64,000 bases of DNA from the NCBI RefSeq assembly GCF_000826105.1, contig NZ_CCYK01000002.1, positions 62,001 to 126,000 of the forward strand. Reading direction: 5' to 3'. The DNA comes from Pseudomonas massiliensis (GTDB taxonomy: Bacteria > Pseudomonadota > Gammaproteobacteria > Pseudomonadales > Pseudomonadaceae). Every line of letters begins with the position of its first letter. Within the stretch, counting starts at the first letter, position 1. Below, piece after piece: positions 9,285-21,592 of this stretch. Both the position numbers and the translations under genes were made by a program. The notes under the pieces are model-generated. The model was not told where the DNA came from, did no database searches, and saw only the letters and a program-made list of their open reading frames with translations.

Positions 9285-9763
9285 TAATTAAATCGCCAGG
9301 AATGCTAAGGGAGTGAGCTTCTTTTCCAAGAGTCTAGCATCACACTAAATGGGAAGTCTTCCATATCTTCAGGCTTTAGCCAATGTTCTCGTGCCGCGAA
9401 TATGGCTTAATTATCTTGAGATCTTAATACCACGTATACGGGGTCATCAGTCGATATGATAGTCCATCGTATAATGAGCGCAGCAGCTGCTATGGCAGCT
9501 ACCATAGCGACTACTATTCAGTTATAGCGCGGGCCTTATCCAGGTCAGGGGCTGTCAGCTTGTACTGGATGCCTGGCGGCACATTCAGGCTACCAACGTG
9601 GCCGGCTTGGCAGAAGGCATCACCGACGCAAGAGGTCGTGCCGGCGGCCCGGGTCACCTCGACCTTAGGCCCTTGATTACGGCATTGGCGTTAACAGGTG
9701 ACACATTGGAATCAGCCAATGGAGCCTGTCAGCTGAGCGGTGATCCGTGTACCTGAGCAAAAC
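9285..9763. other. Non-coding stretch with a small hairpin
   Basis: No supported gene. GCTATGG (9489-9495) and CCATAGC (9502-9508) form a 7-bp hairpin. A 58-codon open frame on the minus strand (9690-9514) looks protein-like but has no recognised family or credible start, and may be the tail of a lost gene. Confidence 0.5.
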
Positions 9764-10162
9764 TTAGTCGAAAAGCTCCTGTAAAAAGGACTTCTTGCGA
9801 TAAGGCTGCTGCCCTTCATGCTTGCCTTGGCTTTGATGTCCGTGCTGATTCTGGTGACCGCTCTGGTAGCTGTCCCGCCATCCGCCCCCCTGACTGGGCT
9901 GCGGATCAGAACAGCCATGCTTATTGCCAGGTTGAGCAGCAGGCGAATGCGCATACCCCGGTTCTGATAGGGGCGCGTCTTGCCTTGATGACGCTGCGCT
10001 TTGTGGCAGAAAACGAGCCTCCAGCTGCTGACTACGCTCGATGATCTTGTCGAGCTCCCCCCGGTCAAGCCAGACGCCCCGGCATTGAGGGCAGTAGTCT
10101 ATCTCAACATTCTGACGGTCTGTCATGACCAACGATACGTCTTTGCAAACAGGGCACTGCAT
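9764..10162 (-). CDS. Zinc-ribbon (zf-TFIIB-like) protein
   Basis: A 132-aa protein with an N-terminal zinc ribbon: CPVC at residues 3-6 and CPQCRGVWLDRGELDKII near 24-41, the zf-TFIIB pattern. The rest is Gln/His/Ser-rich and probably disordered, with a conserved-looking end KKSFLQELFD. Such small ribbon proteins are common in proteobacteria and often sit beside metal-resistance genes; their role is not known. It is 46 nt downstream of cadA and may share its transcript. Confidence 0.75.
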   Translation of the reverse strand: MQCPVCKDVSLVMTDRQNVEIDYCPQCRGVWLDRGELDKIIERSQQLEARFLPQSAASSRQDAPLSEPGYAHSPAAQPGNKHGCSDPQPSQGGGWRDSYQSGHQNQHGHQSQGKHEGQQPYRKKSFLQELFD

Positions 10163-10208
10163 GGTTCTCTCCTTCAGCGAATACGCTGTCTAAACCGCAG
10201 CTGTCGTG

Positions 10209-12674
10209 TCACCGACGCAAGAGCCGCAGACCATTGAACACGACGAGCAGGCTCGCTCCCATGTCGGCGAAGACTGCCATCCATAAGGTGGCGATGCCCG
10301 ACAGAGCCAGTGCTAGAAAGACAACTTTTATCCCCAATGCCAGCGTGATGTTTTGCTTCAAAATGGAAGCGGAGCGACGACTAAGCCGAATGAAATCAGC
10401 GATCTTGCGTGGGTCATCATCCATGATTGCGACATCCGCGGTTTCAAGGGCCGTGGCTGTCCCAGCGGCTCCCATGGCGAAACCGATATCGGACTGCGCC
10501 AAAGCAGGGGCGTCGTTCACACCGTCCCCGACCATCCCAATGTGGCCATATCGACGTTTGAGCTCAGCGACTGCGGTCTGCTTGTCCTCTGGCATGAGAT
10601 TTCCGCGTGCATCGGTAACACCTAACTGATCAGCGATCGACTTCGCCGTCGCGGGGTTGTCACCCGTCAGCATCACCGGGACAACGTTCAACGCCTTCAG
10701 CGCAGCGACAGCTTCGAAGCTCTCGGGTCGAACGGTATCCGCGACCCCGAATATTGCAGCGGGACCTTCAGCACCACACAGCACGATGACCGTTTTGCCC
10801 GCATTTTCGAGCCGTGAAAGCCTGGCCTCGAGCGCCGGAGAGCACACTCCCAGTTCTTCAACCAATCGGTGATTACCCAGGTGCCACAGTTGGCCATCAA
10901 TGAAGCCTTTCACGCCTCGTCCATTCAGCACACTGAAGTCGCTGACAAGCAGGGTCGAAACGCCAGGTTGCTGGGTCTTCCACCCATTGACCAGTGCTTT
11001 CGCTACGGGGTGAGTACTCTGTTCGTCCAGACTGGCCGCGATCAACGTGGCCTTTTCGATCGGCAGGTCACTGAAGGTTTCCGCGTCCGTTAAAACAGGC
11101 TTGCCCTGGGTCAACGTGCCGGTCTTGTCCAAGGCAACCACTTTCAGCAGCCGACCGCTTTCAAGGTACACCCCCCCCTTGATCAGGATGCCGGAGCGGG
11201 CAGCTGCGGCAAGGCCACTTACCACGGTGATAGGCGTGGAGACGACCAGGGCACAAGGGCAAGCAATGACCAGCAGGACAAGGGCCTCATACAGCCACCC
11301 CCCCCAGGTGCCCCCCAGCAGCAACGGCCCTAAAACAGCGACCAAGAACGCTACCAACACGACCGCCGGTGTGTAGTAACGCGCGAACTGATCCACAAAT
11401 CTCTGCGTAGGTGCCCGCTGGGACTGTGCGTCCTGGATCGCGGCAGCGATCCGGGCAAGGGTGCTTTGGCCTGCTACTGCGGTGACCGTAGCCTCAACGA
11501 TGCCGTCGGTCACGATACTGCCCGCATAAAGCGGATCGCCAACCACCTTGTCCACGGGGAGGCTTTCACCGGTAATAGGGGCTTGGTCGAGGGCTGCACG
11601 ACCAGACTCCACCGTCGCATCCAATGGCACCCGTGATCCAGTGCGAACACGGATGCGGCTGCCAAGCGCGACAGCTCCGACAAGCTGCTCTTTCCAGCCC
11701 CCTTCGCCCATGACTTCCGCAGTCTCTGGGGCCAATGCGGTCAATGATTTGATCGCGTTACGCGCTCGCTCAAGCGACAGTGCTTCGATGGCTTCGGCAA
11801 TGGCGAACAGGAAAACCACCATCGCGGCTTCCGGCCATTTACCAATCACGACGGAGCCCAGGACAGCCAAAGACATCAAGAAGTAGATGTTCAGGGTGAA
11901 ATTCTTCACCGCGATCCATCCCTTCCTGAGGGTAGGCACACCGGCGGCAAGAATGGACACAGCAGCCAAACCCATCACGGGCCATGAGCCTTCCTGCCCC
12001 GTTGTCCAGGCGATGGCTTCAGCGGCCACAGCCGCGACGCCGCTGACAGCCAGCAGCCCTTTCAATCTCTTCGTCAGCGCCGGCGGGGCAGCTATTGGCG
12101 GGGCTCCAGCCTCGATAAGGGTAGGGCCCATGTCCAGCGCAACCAAAGCGCTGACAATCGCTTGCGGATCATCCAGCCGATGATGCACGGTCAACTCGCG
12201 ACTCAGTAGATTGAAATCGAGCCGGGCGATGCCGGGCATCGGCTCCAGCCGATTACGAATCAGCCGCTCTTCTGTCGGGCAGTCCATCTTGTCGATGCGG
12301 TACCGGACCTGAGTAGTCCCTTCAGGGCCTGGAGTCACGGAACGTGGGACGATCGCTTCCGCTGCGTGCGCTCCCTGGGAACAGCAGGTATCCGCCCCGG
12401 CGGTCCCATGTGCATCGTCATGGTCATGGTCATGGTCGTCTGTGCACTGACCGTGGCCGTGACTTGAATCGTCGGTGCACGCCCGCTCTAACGTGCTGCC
12501 CTCAGCCGGGCAGCACGGACCGGTAGGAGCTGCACCGACAGGGTCATGGAGATGCACGAAGGAGCTTTTAGCCGGCAGCTTCACCAGGGAATCGCGCTTG
12601 GAATTCGCACCACAACATTTGTCCTGCTCAGGAACGGGACGCAGCGTCGACGAAGGCTTATTTTCTTGGCTCAT
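10209..12674 (-). CDS. cadA: CadA-type P1B heavy-metal ATPase (Cd/Zn/Pb export)
   Basis: An 821-aa P-type ATPase. An N-terminal Cys/His-rich extension (CC at 20-21, CC at 54-55, HDHDHD near 81-86, CC near 97) precedes an HMA-like domain with MDCPTEE near residue 130. Membrane segments follow, with the CPC metal-transport motif near 470 (VIACPCALVV), the phosphorylation site DKTGTLTQGK near 515, and the hinge MVGDGVNDAPALAQSDIG near 720. CPC plus MDCPTEE fits divalent Zn/Cd/Pb exporters. A MerR-type promoter lies directly upstream, but no cadR gene is in the window. Confidence 0.93.
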   Translation of the reverse strand: MSQENKPSSTLRPVPEQDKCCGANSKRDSLVKLPAKSSFVHLHDPVGAAPTGPCCPAEGSTLERACTDDSSHGHGQCTDDHDHDHDDAHGTAGADTCCSQGAHAAEAIVPRSVTPGPEGTTQVRYRIDKMDCPTEERLIRNRLEPMPGIARLDFNLLSRELTVHHRLDDPQAIVSALVALDMGPTLIEAGAPPIAAPPALTKRLKGLLAVSGVAAVAAEAIAWTTGQEGSWPVMGLAAVSILAAGVPTLRKGWIAVKNFTLNIYFLMSLAVLGSVVIGKWPEAAMVVFLFAIAEAIEALSLERARNAIKSLTALAPETAEVMGEGGWKEQLVGAVALGSRIRVRTGSRVPLDATVESGRAALDQAPITGESLPVDKVVGDPLYAGSIVTDGIVEATVTAVAGQSTLARIAAAIQDAQSQRAPTQRFVDQFARYYTPAVVLVAFLVAVLGPLLLGGTWGGWLYEALVLLVIACPCALVVSTPITVVSGLAAAARSGILIKGGVYLESGRLLKVVALDKTGTLTQGKPVLTDAETFSDLPIEKATLIAASLDEQSTHPVAKALVNGWKTQQPGVSTLLVSDFSVLNGRGVKGFIDGQLWHLGNHRLVEELGVCSPALEARLSRLENAGKTVIVLCGAEGPAAIFGVADTVRPESFEAVAALKALNVVPVMLTGDNPATAKSIADQLGVTDARGNLMPEDKQTAVAELKRRYGHIGMVGDGVNDAPALAQSDIGFAMGAAGTATALETADVAIMDDDPRKIADFIRLSRRSASILKQNITLALGIKVVFLALALSGIATLWMAVFADMGASLLVVFNGLRLLRR

Positions 12675-12703
12675 AAGGCGCCTGCTAACAAGGAAATAAG
12701 GCC

Positions 12704-12734
12704 ATTCAACAGCCTGTAGTAGCTACAGGGTCAA
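12704..12734 (-). promoter_or_regulatory. MerR-family (CadR/ZntR-like) promoter of cadA
   Basis: Read on the minus strand: -35 TTGACC (12734-12729), a 19-bp spacer, -10 TTGAAT (12709-12704). The over-long spacer carries the perfect dyad CCTGTAG-CTA-CTACAGG (12729-12713). Long spacers with such a dyad are diagnostic of MerR-family activators, and this dyad is close to CadR/PbrR sites. Transcription would start about 20 nt upstream of the cadA ATG. Confidence 0.82.
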
Positions 12735-12843
12735 GCAAAATCGAAGATTACCTGTCTCGCACTGCACTGATGTGAAAAAGGTACCGCGCCGCGAGTGCAA
12801 GGAAGCCACGCGCAGCGGTAGGTCAGCGATGTGCTGGAGGCAA

Positions 12844-13308
12844 TCAACGCGCGGGGTAATCAGCTACTACCTCCTGCTCACCCGACTTTTTTAATCCGAG
12901 GACCTGGTAGGCACTTTTGCGCTCACCCGCTTCCATGCCGGGCGAGCCCATCGGCATGCCTGGGGCGGCAACACCGACGAGGTCGGTCCGACTGGCAAGT
13001 TCTGCAATTTGCTGTACCGGTACGTGCCCTTCGATAAATTTCCCCTCCGTTACGCCTGTGTGGCACGACATAAGCTTTTCAGGCACGCCAAGCTTGGCCT
13101 TCACAGCGCTCATGTTTTCCTCTAAATGGTCATTTACCGTGAAGCCATTGTCCCGGAGGTAAGCAATCCACTTGGAGCAGCAGCCACAATTGGGATCCCT
13201 GTACACATCAATCAACTGAGCAGTACTGGCCTGTGCGATTGACGCGGTAAACAGCACCGTGAGTAATGCTACACGTGGTCCAGCGCTAACAAGATCTTTG
13301 AATTTCAT
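12844..13308 (-). CDS. DUF411 periplasmic metal-associated protein
   Basis: A 154-aa secreted protein. Residues 1-28 are a signal peptide (hydrophobic core VALLTVLFTASIAQAS). The mature part has YRDPNCGCCSKWIAYLRDNG, the DUF411 signature with a thioredoxin-like CxCC cluster, and SCHTGVTEGKFIEGHVP. DUF411 proteins are repeatedly found in copper, silver and zinc resistance loci and are thought to bind metal. The open frame extends upstream to 13485, overlapping czcS; ATG 13308 is chosen because it gives the signal peptide. It is downstream of czcS on the same strand. Confidence 0.85.
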   Translation of the reverse strand: MKFKDLVSAGPRVALLTVLFTASIAQASTAQLIDVYRDPNCGCCSKWIAYLRDNGFTVNDHLEENMSAVKAKLGVPEKLMSCHTGVTEGKFIEGHVPVQQIAELASRTDLVGVAAPGMPMGSPGMEAGERKSAYQVLGLKKSGEQEVVADYPAR

Positions 13309-13429
13309 AGCCGCATCTCTGAAAAGAACCAGTTCAAAAACATTAGAGCACTTGCCTACGTTGACAGGGGCATGCACGCCTGGCGCCACCACCCGTCGGA
13401 TCGGCCCGGAAATCTGTAAGGTGGCCTCG

Positions 13430-14818
13430 TTAACGTGTATTCGCCCTAAACTGCAATGTAAACGTCGTACATACGCCCGGTGCACTGCAGGCGCTCACTT
13501 CTCCCCCGTGTAGGTTCATGATACTGCGGACAATAGCAAGTCCTAGCCCAGTGCCCCCCTGCTTACGCGAGCGGCTTGAGTGCACACGATAAAAGCGTTT
13601 GAAAATGTGAGGAATATGTTCCGCTTCGATCCCGGCGCCTTTATTAGCAACCGCCAACCGGGTGGCCTCCGCATCCTGGGTAATGTCTATGGATACCACT
13701 TCACCGTGCGGACTGTGGCGTATCGCATTGGAAAGCAAATTGGATATTGCCCTCTGCACCATGAGCCGGTCGCCCTGGACCTCCGCTTCCCCGTGAAGGG
13801 TCAATGAGACAGACTTGTCTTCCGCCACATGGAGGAACATTTCTGCAATACGACCTGCCTCCTCATGTAACCTGATTGTTGTGAGCTGTAATGAGGAAGG
13901 TTGCGAAACACTGGCGAGGAACAGCATTTGCGAAACCATCTGTGACAAACGCTCCAGTTCTTCCGTACAGCTTTCCAAAGCCTGCTTGTAGCTTTCGGGT
14001 GAACGCTCCCGCGAAAGGGTGACCTGCGCCTTCCCCATCAGATTGTTTATGGGCGTACGTAACTCATGCGCCAGATCATCGCAGAAGTGGGCCATCTGGC
14101 TGACCTCGGCATCCAGCCGATCCAGCATGACGTTGATAGCCTGGGCAAGCCCTTCAAGTTCTTCCGGCAACCCTTGCGTCTGCATCCTTAAAGAGAGCTC
14201 CCGGGCGGAAACGCTTTGGCTGACTTCGCGAAAAGCCATCAACGGCTTCAGACCCCGCCGAACGAGCCACCAGCCAAACCCTCCCACCATTATCAGGATA
14301 AGCGGTAAGACCAGCAGCGCCGATTTGAGGTACGCATTCACCAGAAGCGCGTCATCCTTGCGCTCTAATACCAGAAATACTTTGACGGATTGACCTCCAC
14401 GCAGATTGACCTCTTTGGATACCACCAGCATTTCATAGCCTTCAGGCGACACCAGACTGTGGTAGCTCTGGTCGCTATTAAGCTCCGCCAGAGGCAGCGC
14501 TTGGCCTGCGGTCGAACCAACACTGAGTAGCCGCTTACCATCGGTAGCGGTTTCGTCGATCATCAATGCTACATAGTCATGACCCGCGACTTGATCGCGA
14601 AGGTTATGTGAGTGCAAAACGATGTCGGCTTTGGTTGCAGCGGTTTCCTGAAGCGTGTGCTGAATCTGTTGGAGCTTCTCTGCCAAGCTTTCCCGAGCGC
14701 GAAGGTCGAGCTGATGGCTGATCTCGAACCAGGCCAGGATAACCATGGCGATCACGACAAAGGCACTCAGAGCCCCCACGCTCAACCCCAATCGCGTGGA
14801 TAGCCGTCGTGGTGTCAT
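13430..14818 (-). CDS. czcS: CzcS/CopS heavy-metal sensor histidine kinase
   Basis: A 462-aa membrane kinase. A membrane segment near residues 13-33, a periplasmic sensor region (about 34-165), a second membrane segment (about 166-187) and a HAMP linker are followed by the H-box DDLAHELRTPINNL near 248 and the ATP-binding elements NLLSNAIRHSP and GGTGLGLAIVRSIMNLHGG. It matches the heavy-metal sensor kinase family (CusS/CopS/CzcS). The start overlaps the czcR stop (ATGA), so the pair is coupled. Zinc or cadmium sensing is inferred from the neighbouring czcCBA genes. Confidence 0.9.
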   Translation of the reverse strand: MTPRRLSTRLGLSVGALSAFVVIAMVILAWFEISHQLDLRARESLAEKLQQIQHTLQETAATKADIVLHSHNLRDQVAGHDYVALMIDETATDGKRLLSVGSTAGQALPLAELNSDQSYHSLVSPEGYEMLVVSKEVNLRGGQSVKVFLVLERKDDALLVNAYLKSALLVLPLILIMVGGFGWWLVRRGLKPLMAFREVSQSVSARELSLRMQTQGLPEELEGLAQAINVMLDRLDAEVSQMAHFCDDLAHELRTPINNLMGKAQVTLSRERSPESYKQALESCTEELERLSQMVSQMLFLASVSQPSSLQLTTIRLHEEAGRIAEMFLHVAEDKSVSLTLHGEAEVQGDRLMVQRAISNLLSNAIRHSPHGEVVSIDITQDAEATRLAVANKGAGIEAEHIPHIFKRFYRVHSSRSRKQGGTGLGLAIVRSIMNLHGGEVSACSAPGVCTTFTLQFRANTR

Positions 14819-15489
14819 TCGCGCAGCTCCAATACATAGCCAACACCTCGCAACGTATGGATCAGTTTTTTCTCGAAGGGGTCGTCTATCTTTGCCCGCA
14901 AGCGCCGAATGGACACCTCGACCACATTGGTGTCACAGTCAAAATTCATATCCCACACCATCGAGATAATTTGCGACCGCGTCATCACCTCGCCACTGTG
15001 GCGCATGAGCAGGTGAAGAAGGGCAAATTCCTTGGTGGTCAAATCAATGCGCTTGCCACCGCGAAAGGCACGATGCCGCCCTTGATCCAGCTCAAGATCA
15101 GCCACCGTCACCACATCGGGCGTGCTGGTTTTCTCGCTTCGGCGAAGCAACGTGCGCACCCGCGCCAATAGCTCCGGAAACTCGAAAGGCTTGACCAGGT
15201 AATCGTCGGCACCGCTCTCCAGCCCCCTTACCTTTTCGCCAAGGCGTCCACGCGCAGTCACCATCATGACCCGGGTATCGTGCGTTTTCCGGAACTCTTC
15301 CAGTACCTGCCACCCGCCCATCTCGGGAAGGTTTACGTCCAATATAATCAAATCGTAGTTTTGACTTCGCGCGAGGTACAAGCCATCTACACCCGTACCG
15401 GCAATATCGACCACATACCCACTTTCACTTAATCCCTGGTGCATGTATTCGGCAGTCTTTTGTTCATCCTCTACAACCAAAATCTTCAT
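14815..15489 (-). CDS. czcR: CzcR/CopR OmpR-family response regulator
   Basis: A 224-aa regulator starting MKILVVEDEQKTAEYMHQGL. The receiver has the acidic pair in VVEDEQ, phospho-acceptor Asp51 in LIILDVNLPEMGGW and Lys in DDYLVKPFEFPELLAR; the C-terminal winged helix has SFRRLRAK-type VVEVSIRRLRAKIDDPFEKK. The frame extends to 15540, but ATG 15489 gives the family start. It heads czcR-czcS, divergent from czcCBA. Nearby boxes related to AATTACAATTTTGTAATG probably bind it. Confidence 0.9.
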   Translation of the reverse strand: MKILVVEDEQKTAEYMHQGLSESGYVVDIAGTGVDGLYLARSQNYDLIILDVNLPEMGGWQVLEEFRKTHDTRVMMVTARGRLGEKVRGLESGADDYLVKPFEFPELLARVRTLLRRSEKTSTPDVVTVADLELDQGRHRAFRGGKRIDLTTKEFALLHLLMRHSGEVMTRSQIISMVWDMNFDCDTNVVEVSIRRLRAKIDDPFEKKLIHTLRGVGYVLELRE

Positions 15490-15882
15490 AGCCAATTTCC
15501 AAAATAACGTACAACTTTTAATCGAGCTTTCACCCAGCAATAGCCCTTAGCATAAAGTCTGTAGCCGCTTCAGGGTCAAGGTTTGTTTTTTAAAATCAGC
15601 GATTTCCAGCACATTTTCATGCCGATTGCAGGCAGCGGCCGCCTCGCCTTCATCAATAATTGTTTCAAAAAGTGTCCAATTCGCATTACCAGAATAAATA
15701 TAGCCGAATACTCATGAGAACTAGTTAGATAACGAAATTGTAATGCTGCCGCAACGCCTTTGATAACCACTGTTTTCTAAATTGCCTTCGCCACAGTTCG
15801 GGCTGATGAGGTCTGGCTATTTCCAAACTTGTACAGAGGTCTTGTTGTGCTCAGCCATAGCAGCGCTTTCGCTTTCTGCTCA
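15490..15882. other. Divergent czcR / czcCBA control region
   Basis: No gene is seen between the divergent czcR and czcC starts. It holds one CzcR/CopR-like box at 15728-15745 and AT-rich promoter-like DNA. An alternative czcC start, GTG 15847 preceded by AGAGG, falls at its right edge. Confidence 0.6.
15728..15745 (+). promoter_or_regulatory. Candidate CzcR/CopR box before czcCBA
   Basis: GATAACGAAATTGTAATG matches the boxes at 24111 and 24747 best in its right half (ATTGTAATG); it matches 13 of 18 positions of the 24747 copy. It lies about 140 bp before the czcC start. The link to CzcR is inferred from the shared motif and operon context. Confidence 0.45.
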
Positions 15883-17142
15883 ATGTCCCGATTCCCGCGC
15901 TTTCGCTGGGCGCTTTTGGCAGCCCTACTGCCGTTCAGCCCAATAAGCCTGGCCGCCCCCGCTTCGCTGTCCGAAGCGGTAAAAACCGCTTTTTCCAATA
16001 ATCCGGACCTTGCCGCAGCCCAGCGCGAAATCGGTATAGCCGAAGGCGAGCGTGTGCAAGCTGGGCTGATTCCCAATCCGGTGCTGTCTTGGGAGACCGA
16101 GGACACCCGGCGCGCTACCCGCACCGAAACCATCACGCTAAGCCAGACCCTTGAGCTTGGTGGTAAACGTGGTGCACGCATAGATACCGCGCGTTTTGGC
16201 CAATCCGCTGCGGACCTGGCGCTGTCGCGCCAGGCTGATCTGCTGCGAGCCGATGTCACCCGGGCTTGGTTCGGGGCGTTACGTGCAGATACGGCACTGG
16301 CCTTAGCCAAAGAAGCTCAGGCGCTCGCGCGCAGAGGGGTTGAGGTCGCTCAAGGGCGGGTACGTGCTGGCAAAGCATCACCGGTGGAAGCTACGCGTGC
16401 GCAGGTTCAACTTGTGGAAACCGCCCTTGGCGTCAAGCGTGCGCAAACGGAACGCGCTAATCAATACCGCGCCCTGTCGCGCATATTAGGCCTTGCGGAG
16501 GGCGAGGTTACTGCATTGCCAGCCAATACCTCGCCGTCACCGGGCCTTCCTCCTGCCTCCATCGCGCTGCAGGCGATGCTTGGGCGCAGTACCGAGTTGC
16601 AACTGGCGCAGACGCGAATGGACCAAGCCGACGCCGCTTTGAGCCTGGAGCAGCGTAAGCGGATACCCGACGTCACGCTAAGCCTGGGTAGCCAGTACCA
16701 AGCGGTCGAGCGTGAGCGCGTGAATGTCATAGGCGTTTCGGTGCCATTACCACTGTTTGACCGCAATCAGGGCAATGTCTTGTCCGCCTCACGTCGAGCA
16801 GACCAGTCGCGTGACCTGCGTGTCGCGGCCGAGTTGAGTTTGCGCAGCGAAGCAGCGACCGCGCTCGACCAATGGAGCACTGCGGCAGTGCAGATACAAG
16901 GTTTCGAACGGGACGTTTTGCCCGCTGCCCGGCAGGCCGTTGATGCGGCTACCCGGGGGTTCGAGTTAGGAAAATTCGGCTATCTCGAAGTGCTCGATGC
17001 TCAGCGCACGCTGATTGGAGCACGCACCCAGTACCTCGATGCCTTGGCCACCGCTACGGAGGGCCGGGCATCCCTGGAGCGGTTGCTGGGTGACGTGGCC
17101 GCGTTGAGCCCCGCTTCGGCAGACATTCCCATTTCCCACTGA
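15883..17142 (+). CDS. czcC: CzcC outer-membrane factor (TolC family)
   Basis: A 419-aa outer-membrane channel of a tripartite metal efflux pump. The N-terminal signal peptide runs from MSRFPRFRWALL to LAAPAS, followed by two repeats of the OEP coiled-coil domain (for example NPDLAAAQREIGIAEGER and RTETITLSQTLELGGKRGAR). ATG 15883 puts the signal peptide at the N-terminus; GTG 15847 has the better ribosome site and would add 12 residues. It is the first gene of czcCBA, which moves Zn, Cd and Co from periplasm or cytoplasm to the outside. Confidence 0.88.
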   Translation: MSRFPRFRWALLAALLPFSPISLAAPASLSEAVKTAFSNNPDLAAAQREIGIAEGERVQAGLIPNPVLSWETEDTRRATRTETITLSQTLELGGKRGARIDTARFGQSAADLALSRQADLLRADVTRAWFGALRADTALALAKEAQALARRGVEVAQGRVRAGKASPVEATRAQVQLVETALGVKRAQTERANQYRALSRILGLAEGEVTALPANTSPSPGLPPASIALQAMLGRSTELQLAQTRMDQADAALSLEQRKRIPDVTLSLGSQYQAVERERVNVIGVSVPLPLFDRNQGNVLSASRRADQSRDLRVAAELSLRSEAATALDQWSTAAVQIQGFERDVLPAARQAVDAATRGFELGKFGYLEVLDAQRTLIGARTQYLDALATATEGRASLERLLGDVAALSPASADIPISH

Positions 17143-17182
17143 CTATCTGCCGCCTCGCTGATGCCGGGGCTTCGGAGCTTTA

Positions 17183-18424
17183 ATGAACAGAAAAAACCAC
17201 GCCGCCCTGGTACTGGGCGTACTGGCGTTGCTTGCCGTCATCGGGGGCGCCGTGAGTTCGGTTGGGCCGTCCTTTGCCCGGGAAAGCTCGGCGCAACCCA
17301 TATCGCCGGAAGCACACGGTGCAGCGGAAAGCCATGGCGAAGACGAGGCGGAACATGCACAAGGCGAACACGCCGAGGAGGGCGGACACGAAGAAGAAGG
17401 TGCCTTGAAACTCACTGCGGACCAGATCAATGCCGCTGGAATAGAGGTCGTGATGGCCGCCGCCCGCCCCATGCGGACCTCGGTGAGCTTTCCCGGTGAA
17501 ATTCGCTTTGACGAAGACCGCACCAGTCACATTGTGCCGCAACTTGCAGGCTTCGTTGAAAAGGTCAATACCAACCTAGGCGAAACCGTCCGCAAGGGGC
17601 AGGTACTGGCAGTGATCGCAAGCCAGGATATCTCCCAGCAACGGAGTGATTTGAATGCAGCAAGCAAGCGTCTGGAGCTAGCGCGCATCACCTTAAGCCG
17701 GGAAAAAGCCCTGTGGGAAGAGAAGATTTCTCCTGAACAGGATTACCTGCAAGCCCGACAGGCGTACCAGGAGGCCGAGATTGAGGTGGCCAATGCCAAG
17801 CAGAAGGTCAGTGCATTGGGTGGAAACACTGCCACTGCCGGCGGCAACCGCTATGAACTGCGAGCGCCATTCGACGGCGTGATCGTGGAAAAACACCTGG
17901 GTCAGGGTGAACGGGTCGACAGCACTACCACAGCCTTCGTCCTGAGCGACTTAACGCAGGTATGGGCCACGTTTAACGTTCCACCGTCCGAGCTGGAAAA
18001 AGTCATCTTAGGGCGAGAAGTGACAGTCGATGCACCCGATCTGCAAACGCAGGTGCAAGGCAAGGTGGGTTACGTGGGCAGCCTTTTGGGGGAACAGAAC
18101 CGCGCCGCTCAAGTACGTGTGACCCTGACCAACCCGCAAGGCGCTTGGCGTCCTGGCCTGTTTGTGAATGTTCTTGTGGCTGCGCAGGAAGCCACTGCCC
18201 CCGTCAGCGTGCCAGAAGCTGCGCTGCAAAGCGTAGAAGACCGGCCAACCCTGTTCGTACGGACCGATGAAGGCTTCACGGCCCGTACCGTCGACATCGG
18301 CCGTCGCGATGGCGGTTACCTTGAAGTGCTCAAAGGCCTGGAAGCCGGCGAGCACGTGGCCGCAAATGGCAGCTTCATCCTCAAGTCGGAGCTGGGCAAA
18401 GCCAGCGCCGAACATTCCCACTGA
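17183..18424 (+). CDS. czcB: CzcB periplasmic adaptor (membrane fusion protein)
   Basis: A 413-aa RND adaptor. An N-terminal hydrophobic anchor (about 8-30) is followed by a His/Glu-rich stretch (about 45-74, with EAEHAQGEHAEEGGHEEEG), typical of CzcB-type metal-binding adaptors. Lipoyl-like and alpha-hairpin regions (about 110-235) flank LRAPFDGVIVEKHLGQGERV, then beta-barrel and membrane-proximal domains. The end GKASAEHSH keeps two histidines. It lies 40 nt after czcC and 19 nt before czcA. Confidence 0.92.
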   Translation: MNRKNHAALVLGVLALLAVIGGAVSSVGPSFARESSAQPISPEAHGAAESHGEDEAEHAQGEHAEEGGHEEEGALKLTADQINAAGIEVVMAAARPMRTSVSFPGEIRFDEDRTSHIVPQLAGFVEKVNTNLGETVRKGQVLAVIASQDISQQRSDLNAASKRLELARITLSREKALWEEKISPEQDYLQARQAYQEAEIEVANAKQKVSALGGNTATAGGNRYELRAPFDGVIVEKHLGQGERVDSTTTAFVLSDLTQVWATFNVPPSELEKVILGREVTVDAPDLQTQVQGKVGYVGSLLGEQNRAAQVRVTLTNPQGAWRPGLFVNVLVAAQEATAPVSVPEAALQSVEDRPTLFVRTDEGFTARTVDIGRRDGGYLEVLKGLEAGEHVAANGSFILKSELGKASAEHSH

Positions 18425-18434
18425 CGCGCGCTGA

Positions 18435-21581
<3,147 letters not shown>

Positions 21582-21592
21582 TCCAGACGCTG

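Noticed and set aside
9514..9690. 58-codon open frame on the minus strand
   Set aside because: No credible start, no family recognised; at most the remnant of a lost gene.
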